Source: Porpolomopsis calyptriformis
Taxonomy: Eukaryota; Basidiomycota; Agaricomycetes; Agaricales; Hygrophoraceae
NCBI GenBank assembly: GCA_951640195.1
Contig: OX621166.1
Span: 186,001-250,000, forward strand
DNA: 64,000 nucleotides
Reading direction: 5' to 3'
Made by a program: the position numbers and the translations under genes. Shown in pieces: positions 55,690-64,000 of the stretch (its first letter is position 1; every line of letters starts with the position of its first letter). The notes beneath the pieces were generated by a model. The model was not told the origin of the DNA. It saw nothing but the letters and a program-made list of their open reading frames with translations, and made no database searches.

Positions 55690-56888
55690 AGATGAATAAT
55701 CCTTACTTCTCATAGGATATGTCTTTCCTTTTCGCACATTGTAGCACTACTCGTATGGGCATACCCTTTCAGTTTGATTTCAATCAGGTTCTGTGTTGGT
55801 AGTCTGTCGCGTTTCGTTGGACAGAAAACCCAGCGTTAACGGCTCAGTGGCTGAGAACTCGGCTTGCTTGACCGCGTTCAGCTCATCGATAAATTAGCTT
55901 ATATAAACCATCTGGCAGCTGTTCAAACCCCGCCTGGCGAACCATGCCGAGAAAGCCGAGGATGAGTGCAACTCCGGTTAGTCGTTCTGCTGCTCCGAGG
56001 AATTGTACGCTACTGTCTAATAGAAATACATATAATATCCAATTCTGTGATGCGTTCTAAACGTGGCCGACTCAGGCAAGCAAGCTGTTCGCCAGAGAAG
56101 AGAGCATGCATGAGGGCAGCAGAAACGTGACCGAGCTCCATTCCTGTAAGTCACTCATCGATTGTGCAATTTAGGGTATATGAAGATGATGGGGACCGCG
56201 AATTAGATCCATCAAGGCAATGACATTGCTCGACACCGCTAAAGCGCCTTGGCTTAATGAAAAAGATTGTGGTGACTGGTTCAGCCAACAGGCAACGGTT
56301 TTACGGCATTCATCCCATGCTGACAGCATGGGATGGTGGCCGTCCCACATATCGCTAGCCAGGATGACAAGCAGCTCATATGAAAGACGATCAATGGGCG
56401 GTTCGGGAAATGATAATATGTTTGAATATCAATCTCGAGATTCTTCCGCGACCTCATTCCCTTTTTTTTTGGCAGACCAAGGAACCCTAACCCGGAAACC
56501 GTTGTTTCCCGTTGTCCGTCTCGATTTCAATCTGTTTCAAGCCCGCAATTAGAACAAAAGCCAGAGCTGTGCTTCAGACCACTTCGCTCACTGTCTCACC
56601 GACAGGGAGGATACTCTGAAAGGGAAATGTACGCGTTTTAGATTCAGGAAGGGTGGCATGGCCTCGTGGGCGGTCATTTATAAGGCTTAGTCTTGACAGC
56701 GCGTGACATGTGACCATAGAGTCACACATCAACTGGCCCCACACCTCCTTCTCTCCCTCACATACCGCCTCTCCCGCTCGGTTTCTCTCTTCGAATAGAG
56801 ACCCCGCTCTACGTCTTTCTCCTCCTCACTGCGCGACACACCTTCTTCGTTCTCGCAACCTTTCATCCCCGCTCAATCGTCCACACAC
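55690..56888. other. Region with an uncertain small gene
   Basis: A possible plus-strand gene could begin MPRKPRMSATPVSRSA near 55,944 and splice twice to a frame at 56220-56552 (MTLLDTAKAPWLNEKDCGDW). I cannot confirm the joins or a family. The region just before 56889 is CT-rich, a typical fungal promoter/5' UTR for the G-alpha gene. Confidence 0.3.
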
Positions 56889-58552
56889 ATGGGAAACTGC
56901 ATATCCGCCCAGGACAGGGCCGAAAAGGCGATTTCAGACGCAATTGACAAGCAGATCGAGGAGGATTCCCGCAAATTTAGGAAAGAATGCAAAATTCTTC
57001 TCTTGGGTGAGCCCGCGGTTCCCTTTCTTCCCCCCCAGTCTTGGTTGCCCGGCGTCTACGTGCAACTATGGGAAACACCAGTGACCTACTCCCGGTGTCC
57101 GCCATCGTCGTTATATCGGCAACCCTTTGAATTGAATCCGTGATGTGGCGTGATGCTGCGCAATCTACCTTATCGATTATTGCCGATTCCAACTTTGGCT
57201 GAACGGCGGATAGCCTGGAATCATGTCCTTCTGGTTTACCCCCTCCGTTTATGGTGCTAACCTCTCAATCTCACCCAGGATCAGGCGAATCCGGAAAGTC
57301 AACTATCGTGAAACAGATGAAGATCATCCATCAAGACGGATTCACACGGGATGAACTTCTCTCGTACAAGCCAATTATCTACAAGAATGTCGTCGACAGC
57401 GCGCAAGCGATCGTGCTCGCGATGAGAAAGATCGGAGTCGATTGTCTTTTCCCCGAAAATAGGGTATATTCCACACCACCCGCTTCGGTGTTCCGCCTTT
57501 GACTGTGAACCACAGGCCATTTGCGACCATATCATTGATTACCGCGTAGAAAACTTGCCCACTTTTGTCTTCTCAGAGTCAATCGCTTCGGCCATTCGCC
57601 AATTATGGAAGGATCCCATAATCCCGAAAGTAATGGACCACAGTAGCGAGTTTTACTTGATGGATAGTGCTAGCTAGTGAGTCTGTCAACTCTGTCAATA
57701 TCGTCATGACTTACCAGTGCCCAGTTTCTTTGAGGAGGTCATACGGATCGGAGCGCCAAATTATGTTCCTACTGAGACCGACGTACTGCGCGCAAGAGCG
57801 AAAAGCACCGGAATCACAGAAACACGATTTAACATGGGCCAGTTATCGTAAATTTATCATCATTATCCCTCGCGCACACCCATTCCTGATGTGCCATTCT
57901 AGGATACACATGTTTGATGTTGGAGGCCAACGGTCAGAACGCAAAAAGTGGATACATTGCTTTGAGAGCGTTACAAGTATCATTTTTTGCACAGCATTGA
58001 GTGAATATGACCAAGTATTGTTGGAGGAACGGAATCAAGTTGGTAGCCCAACCATGATTTGATCTTTTTCTGACATCTTCTGGTCTCACAGAATCGGATG
58101 GTTGAGTCGCTGATCCTCTTCGAGTCGGTGATCAATTCTCGGTGGTTTTTACGAACATCAATTATCCTCTTCCTCAATAAAATTGATGTTTTCAAGAGTA
58201 AACTTCCAAAGGTTCAACCACCGTTTCCTACATTTTCCCCTTTACGATCCTGATAATTGACACTTGCCCAGGTTCCTCTGGAAAAGTATTTCCCAGAGTA
58301 CACCGGCGGCGACGACATCAACAAAGCCGCAAAGTACATTCTGTGGAGATTCATGCAAGCGAATCGTGCGCGTCTGAGTGTGTACCCACAGTCAGTCCTT
58401 ATGTCGATTTTTTTCTGGCTGAATGTGTGATGTTGATTTGTTTGCTTTTTAGTCTAACGCAGGCAACTGATACAGGCAACATACGACTCGTTTTCGCTGC
58501 TGTCAAGGCAACGATTCTGCAAAATGCCCTTAAGGATTCTGGTATCCTGTAA
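56889..58552 (+). CDS. Heterotrimeric G-protein alpha subunit
   Basis: It couples receptors (pheromone or nutrient) to effectors at the plasma membrane. The N-terminus [14 protein letters not shown] carries the myristoylation Gly2 and palmitoylation Cys4. G1 is GSGESGKST; the helical domain has [13 protein letters not shown]. Switch I is [21 protein letters not shown]3 [17 protein letters not shown], and G4 [17 protein letters not shown]5 reads [17 protein letters not shown], with Gln where most G-alpha have Cys (TCAT). The C-terminus is [12 protein letters not shown], which lacks the terminal Cys ADP-ribosylated by pertussis toxin in Gi. About eight introns are present. The fungal subgroup is not assignable with certainty; the start resembles group I. 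Confidence 0.95.
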
Positions 58553-59521
58553 ACCACTCACATGCCCGTAATGCCTTTCTAATCGGTGACTTCTTTCTCT
58601 TCTGGTACTTCTGTTCCGGGACCTAGATCTGATACCACATCATCGTGGCCGTTCACAGGTATCCTACATCACTGCGATATTTATTGTTCATTTCTCCAAC
58701 ACAATTCACTCCCCACACATACATCTATCTTATTTCGATTAACGACCCTACCACCCACTGGCCCCCACTCCTTGCACTTGGTGTATAATCCTTGTCGATG
58801 CCACGGATACGGACATCTTTCCCACCCACTCTCTATCTTCCAGGGTGGTCCTTAATGACACCTTTTTCGTATGCACACACCCAGTGGCTCAGAATAAGTC
58901 ACGACTGACACCTTATCGGGACGTGACAGCTTTTGGATCCAACCATCCATCTCGGGGTATGGTTCCTGCTGCGTTCCGCTCGTCAGGCAGCTTCGGTCGC
59001 CATAGGTTGCTCACATACACCCAATTCGGCATACTGTCGTTCCACACCCTTCCACTACATTACTCGCGTCGCCTTTCCTCTCCATTTTGGATTTGTAATA
59101 ATCTACGGCTCATCTCCATTATCACATGTATAAGAATCAGCCGGTTTTTCTCCTCCATTCTGATTCTTTGCCTTTTTCCGATGTCATTTGTCGTTTCTTC
59201 GATACTGGGTGGTGATGGCGCAATCTTTCCTCGATTTGCTTTCTCATCTGCCGGTGTCAAATCTTTGACTATTTTTGTTTATGTCTTTTCATGTCGATTT
59301 GATTTCGTGGAACGTTTTGTTATGTGAATGAATTAAATGTGTATAGTATGGTGATCAACAGTACGACCAAACGATTTTCAGAGCGTGCATCTAGGCACCT
59401 GGCTGATTGCACCGATGAAATATCACGAAATAGTAGTAGAAACTGAGAAGGCAAAAAAATAATGGATATATGGATGGGTTTGAACAATGTGACATCGTAC
59501 GCCCTGGCCAAGTGAGCAAAT
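58553..59521. other. Intergenic, no gene recognised
   Basis: It separates the converging G-alpha and membrane-protein genes. A 160-codon frame (58845-59327) has odd composition and no motif; it is probably chance. Confidence 0.5.
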
Positions 59522-60911
59522 TCAGCGGATGTCAATAAAGTGAGTATGGTTAGCACTCAGGATGTGGGTAGTGGCGATGTAAAAAGGCGAGGTTTGACTA
59601 CCAAAAGTTCGCAAAAAAATCTGTTCATCCAAGATAAAGGGATACGATAATCGAATGTTGGAGATATGCTCACCGAGTGTCCTAGTTGGGGTAGAAGAGA
59701 GGCAATGAGTGTCACTGATCCAAAAAGCCAAGCCGTGGCTTGAGGGGACAGAGAAGCCTTCCAACAAGAAGTAATCTTATGAAAAGAGAAAACGTAAAGC
59801 AAAGAAATAGTTTCTAATTGGAGGGTTTAATGAATTCCAAAGGGGGATTGATGGTTCGTACTTACCAAGGATAACCGTTAATATAATCAACTCAGTAATG
59901 ATGAACCAACCAATGGCAATGACTTGACGCGAATAGTCAACGTGGAAGAAACGATGCCAGACAGGCGGATCAGCCGCCTCATACCAGCTCAGGCACCACA
60001 ACCTGATCAAAGAGTTGGATTGCAAACGTTAAAATTCAGTCAGGTGAACTGCTCACACAATGGCGGCGACACCACCCAGAGCTAGATCCAACGAGTTCAC
60101 TACTGTCGATTGCAATGATGATGAGAGCGTTAAGACGAATTTGGATAGGGCGGCAAGAAGGATGGCAAGCCCGAGAAGTCGATATCCTGTGAGCTTCACC
60201 CTGAAAGGGAGAGCGTTCATTTGCGCAGGTCTACCCGGGTTTCCATCCCCATCCTCATTGCGATGACTCGATCTAGTTCTGTTAAGTTCTTCACTGACTC
60301 CATTGGTTTGGCTTCGTCCCTCTTCGCAAGCTTGTCCCCCAGTTCTATCCAGTTCCTCACCGGCTAGTCGGGCCTCTCTTCCACCCTCGTCGATTTCATC
60401 CCCTACTTGAAGAGCTAGGTGTTCAGCATGAGCGCTAAAATAATTAGTAACGGCAAAGAAACAAATTGAAAGGATGCACAATACCTATGTATGGTTGCTT
60501 CATTCAAACAAGTTCCGTTCTGCCCGTTCATCACAGTGGTAAGTTCAGAGACATTAAAACGTCCCAAGCTTCCGTGGTGAGCAATCGGTGTGGCAATGTA
60601 AATGGCTATGGTTGCTTCCTGGTTTGGTGTCCGGCGCCATTTTCGCCCCTTGAATCCCTTGATCGTCAAAATGCTGTTATATCGAAAGTTAGGCGATTCA
60701 GAACACAATTCTGCGACGTCTAGCCAATAAAAAAAAGAAACATACAGATGCAGCATCTAGATTTTGACCCTCGGTCCTGTTCTTTTCAGTTCAAAAATCC
60801 AGGAGGATTTCAACAATAACCAGGCGACGGTATCCCTCTATCGTTAGAATTGTTACAGAAGACATCCAGGACACCCTTTGAGGTAGAGGAGGATAGATAC
60901 GCCATGTCCAT
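59522..60911 (-). CDS. Multi-pass membrane protein, function unknown
   Basis: Exons join in frame from MDMAYLSSSTSKGVL (60911): SP/EQDRGSKSRCCI, YVAELCSESPNFRYNSILTI, NQEATIAIYIATPIAHHGSL, GRFNVSELTTVMNGQNG, then an acidic loop, VKLTGYRLLGLAILLAALSK, LDLALGGVAAIV, RLWCLSWYEAADPPVWHRFF, IAIGWFIITELIILTVIL and a last exon FLLEGFSVPSSHG / GEHISNIRLSYPF. Hydrophobic segments suggest three or four transmembrane helices. I recall similar Agaricomycete membrane proteins without a known role. The splice of the last two exons is uncertain, so the C-terminus is tentative. Confidence 0.6.
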
Positions 60912-61012
60912 AAAGTGGCTGAGAACGTTCAAAAAATTGTTATAAATAAAGGTATTTCGGAAGAGAAATAGGATATCCTGGACGAATTTCTATCCTTGGT
61001 ACATATATGCAA

Positions 61013-63223
61013 TCAGTCATAGCAAAGTATGAAGATCTTACCCTCCTTCACGGACAGAATAACAGCACCTTGCGACTGATCGATATTAATGGTCTCCACA
61101 CTGTCCAAGTCCAGCTCATCAGGTACCACCAAGGTCCTGACAGTTCCCTCGCTTCCATCCGTGTCGACCGAAGAAGTGTCTTCGCAAACGGAAGGGAACG
61201 TCACAAACCTTAACCACTTTGGGTCTCTTGCCCCTCCATCTGTGATGTTCACCCTATCCTCCTCCGCATTCGAGTACTCGATCCAGACAGCATGGCCGAA
61301 ATCAACCGCGACCAATGGACGCGGCCTCTCAGTGGCACCTCCAAGTTCTTCATCATCCTCGGACCCGTCTACAACGCAAACTACTTCGAACGGCTTGCTT
61401 ACATACCACAGTCGCATTAAAGGGTCGTCATCCTCGTCGTCGTCCTCCTGCGCATGTGGCTTTGTCTCAGGATCTGTCACTGCTTGGTCATTGCTCGGCC
61501 GCGATAAATGCTGGCCGCATTCATCCATGTCGTTGTAGCCAACCGTGGGTGTCCACGACGGAGGCGTCATCATTGGTACCCTAAAGTAGTGTTGTGCCAA
61601 GACAAACAGTGTGTGGTGCGTCGTTAAGTTATGATTCGCCAACAAGACCACGGTACAGCTCAGTCGCGGTAAGCCAGGCAGAGTCGGCCACCATTGTCTG
61701 ACAAAGTGCGCACTTTCGGGGTACCAATGAGGAAATGGGAAAGGATTAGGATTAGGTGAGCCTATAGTTGAACCCGAACCGTCCGTTTCGTTCGTGTTGA
61801 CGATGCTCATGTTGGTAGTTGTGGTTGTGGGTGTAGCCGGTGGTTCTGGAGTTCCTGGTGAAGAACCGGGAACTCGCGAGGGAAAAACGAATTTCTTCGA
61901 ACGTGTCATTGCAGGGGGAACGCGGCCTGCGAGGATGGGAATTGCATTATTGGCAGCCAAGGCCCTGCCGTATGTCTGAAGAAGTGTCATCGGATAGAAA
62001 TGTTGAAATGCGGCCTCGCTCTCCTCTGAATGGATAACAATGTTATCTTCATAAAGGATGCATGACCAGTTTGAGGACAAAAGCTGGAGGATGTTGTGAG
62101 AGGAGATAATAAACGAGAGGGTGAGGAGATACTCACACACTCAATTCCGGTGTCAACGAATACATACTCCTTCTTGTCCCAATCCAACAGGGCATATAAA
62201 CCTATCGTATTGGAGCTTGCGACCCAAACAAAGGCTGATAACAACCTCCGGGGAGGATCTAAGAGGAATACGTTCATGACCACACCCGTGGTCTTGAATT
62301 CTGTGACGTGCGCAAAGAAAGGCGGTGGTGGCGAAGGGAAAGATTTACTTCCATTGAGACTTGTGGTCCCTTGAGATTTGGAGGGACTTTTGGGGAAATG
62401 AAGTTGCATGAGGACAAACTCCATGACTCTTTCGTCATCATATCTGGCACGGTCCAATTAGAAAAGACAAAGGATGGTATGAAACGCAGACTCACGATCC
62501 TGCGAGAACTTTTGCCATGGTAAAATATACCGTTCGTTGCTCAAACTCTACTCTGCATTTCCATAGTTCCCATCTCTCACCGGGATTCCACTCCGCCAAA
62601 CAGTGGTCGGTCTGCACGTCCCAGCACACGACCTTTCCGCTCTTGGTGGCACAGAGGGTGTAACTCGATGTGATCGGTGACAGCCAGTCGACTTCTTCGT
62701 GTGGGGGAGCGCTGACGACTTTGTACCAAGTGCGTTTTCGATCGGCTTTGGGTAGATCATTTTCGGCTTCGGAAGGGGGTAGAGCGGAGATAGGCCTTGG
62801 TGCTCGCACACGCCAGGCCCGTTCGTAGTGAGTAGCTTTATTGACGGATTGTATAAGCTGTTCGGTGGTTAGATCTGATAGGCGCTTGAAGCCTTTGAGG
62901 GGGAGAGCCCGACACCGACGAAGAAGATCATTTGCAAGTTTACGATAAACTGGTCTCGTCGTGGTGAAATCCTGCAACGATTTGCAAGTCTTTTTTTAAT
63001 CATGCTTCAGTATGCGATTGAAATCCAGTTGAGAGAGGAAAGACAACGATCGTGAGCTGCAGAGAGGCTGCGATGGGTGTGTTCGCAGCGTGCCACCATG
63101 CCAGTCTGCATGAACGATAGAGATTTGGAGAAAACTCACGATTTGGAGCGCGTGGACATCTCGGAGATCGAGGTATTGGGCAATGTTGAGTAATAAATCA
63201 TAAGGGAGGGTTTGAAGAGCCAT
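61013..63223 (-). CDS. F-box protein
   Basis: The start MALQTLPYDLLLNIAQYLDL then RDVHALQI is an F-box, the Skp1-binding module of SCF ubiquitin ligases. After introns the rest reads PVYRKLANDLLRRCRALPLK, RTWYKVVSAPPHEEVDWL, a beta-type segment YTLCATKSGKVVCWDVQTD (WD-like), RVMEFVLMQLHFPKS, SAFVWVASSNTIGLYALLDW, a Thr/Pro linker, TVVLLANHNLTTHHTLFVLA and an acidic stretch before the stop at 61013. The C-terminal part resembles a degenerate beta-propeller that would bind substrates. The gene is divergent from LSM4, with 162 bp between starts. Confidence 0.8.
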
Positions 63224-63384
63224 TTCTCTTCCAGAGCTCTTGGCTTGTTCCGTTGCAGTCGAGTTATCGAACTGACGGTATGACTCGCTGAACGTGGTGG
63301 TAACAAGAGACATGCAAAACCAAACGTGTGGCTGCCGGAGCCAGGTAACTCAACTTGTCCCACGCTATTCTTCTGCCGCGCGAC

Positions 63385-64000
63385 ATGGTGAGTACCTCAA
63401 TGGTGTGGTCAGGACTATTCAAACGGTGCCTTAGCTCCCCCTTTCTCTCCTCAACGCGGCGCAACAGAAACCGATGGCGCGTCCACACCTGCCGTTCGCC
63501 CATCGCACCAGCTAACCCACAGCGCACAGCTAGTCGAGCTAAAAAACGGCGAGACATTCAACGGTCATCTCGTCAACTGCGACAACTTCATGAACATCAC
63601 GCTTAGAGAGGTGTATCAGACCAATTCAGATGGTAATAGGTTTTGGAAGCTGAAAGAATGCTACATTCGCGGAAGCACGGTGCGCGTTCGTCTCTACTTC
63701 TTTCCACAACAATTCTGATATTACCCGCCGCAGATAAAGTACCTTCGAGTACCAGATACACTTCTGGACACTGTAAAAGAGGAGCAGGCGCGGGCACGAG
63801 ATGCTGGACGAAGCGCCCGGGGAACGCATGCCGGTGGGGGAGGCAATAGAGGTTCGTACAGCTACTGAAAACTTTTCTGTCTCGCTGACCCGTGTGGGCG
63901 TTTGAAAGGTCGCGGAGGAATTCAGCGTGGTCTGTGCTTTCTTTCTTTCGTCTTCTCTGACTGAAACCATACGAACAGGGCGAGGGCTTCGCGGAGGCCC
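63385..64000 (+). CDS. LSM4: LSm4, U6 snRNA-associated Sm-like protein (partial)
   Basis: LSm4 is part of the Lsm2-8 ring on U6 snRNA and the Lsm1-7 ring in mRNA decapping. The start codon ATG (63385-63387) is followed at once by an intron (63388-63434). Exon 2 reads [19 protein letters not shown] intron (63477-63529) leads to [20 protein letters not shown] and [30 protein letters not shown]. The next exon holds the Sm2 motif [18 protein letters not shown], followed by an Arg/Gly-rich tail ([23 protein letters not shown]). The gene continues beyond base 64,000. Confidence 0.93.

Noticed and set aside
55820..55950. tRNA-like B box (GTTCAAACCCC) preceded by GGCTCAGTGGCTGAG
   Set aside because: I could not fold an acceptor stem or anticodon arm, and the spacing does not suit a tRNA.
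58845..59327. 160-codon plus-strand frame after the G-alpha gene
   Set aside because: Composition is unlike a real protein here (many Phe/Ser/Arg from T-rich DNA), it has no motif, and it lies in a likely 3' UTR/intergenic region.
63264..63557. 97-codon minus-strand frame as the N-terminus of the F-box gene
   Set aside because: It overlaps the first LSM4 exons on the other strand, and the F-box itself starts cleanly at MALQTLPYD (63223).
1..64000. CRISPR array, bacterial operons, ribosomal RNA genes
   Set aside because: Repeats seen are minisatellite or satellite type without spacers, all genes are eukaryotic with introns, and no rRNA sequence was recognised.

Overview
The window looks like a nuclear contig from a mushroom-forming basidiomycete (Agaricomycetes). 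Evidence for this is many short introns (about 45-100 bp, GT-AG with a few GC-AG), genes on both strands, and protein families that I know mainly from Agaricomycete genomes (DUF6698-type proteins, TET/JBP-like 2OG dioxygenases, degenerate JmjC proteins). I cannot place the species.

The window has two compartments. Bases 1 to about 33,600 are a degraded accessory island. It holds broken copies of a DUF6698-type gene, a heptad-repeat coiled-coil gene, a TPR gene, the C-terminus of a PIF/Harbinger transposase, a TET/JBP-like dioxygenase, a zinc-finger gene with a head-to-head partner, part of a 14-3-3 gene, a very long JmjC-like gene (14,419-21,169), a Ulp1-type SUMO peptidase, a second JmjC gene, an Skt5-like Sel1-repeat gene split by a 5'-truncated LINE with target-site duplications, an eIF2-alpha-like fragment, and a small unknown gene. 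Between them lie a minisatellite present at two loci in opposite orientation, hairpin-bearing tandem duplications, a roughly 145-bp satellite array, and a 1.1-kb 'intron' carrying an LTR-like promoter with paired AP-1/Gcn4-type sites and GATA sites.

Most premature stops in the island are in-frame TGA codons where an arginine CGA would fit. This suggests decay by C-to-T change at CpG. The core genes end normally at TGA as well as TAA and TAG, so the code is not altered.

From 33,674 to the end the window is gene-dense and intact: Spp2 (G-patch splicing factor), RPAC1/AC40 (Pol I/III), cytosolic asparaginyl-tRNA synthetase, a small membrane protein, carnitine O-acetyltransferase, a nuclease-like protein, a secreted Cys-rich protein, an oligopeptide transporter, geranylgeranyl diphosphate synthase, an unknown 485-residue protein, a CFEM protein, a G-protein alpha subunit, a multi-pass membrane protein, an F-box protein, and LSm4 running off the end. 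These do not form one pathway; they are ordinary housekeeping and signalling genes. The boundary with the island lies within about 60 bp upstream of Spp2.

Intron positions were read by eye from splice signals and protein continuity, so they are approximate. Family names rest on recognised motifs, not on a database search.
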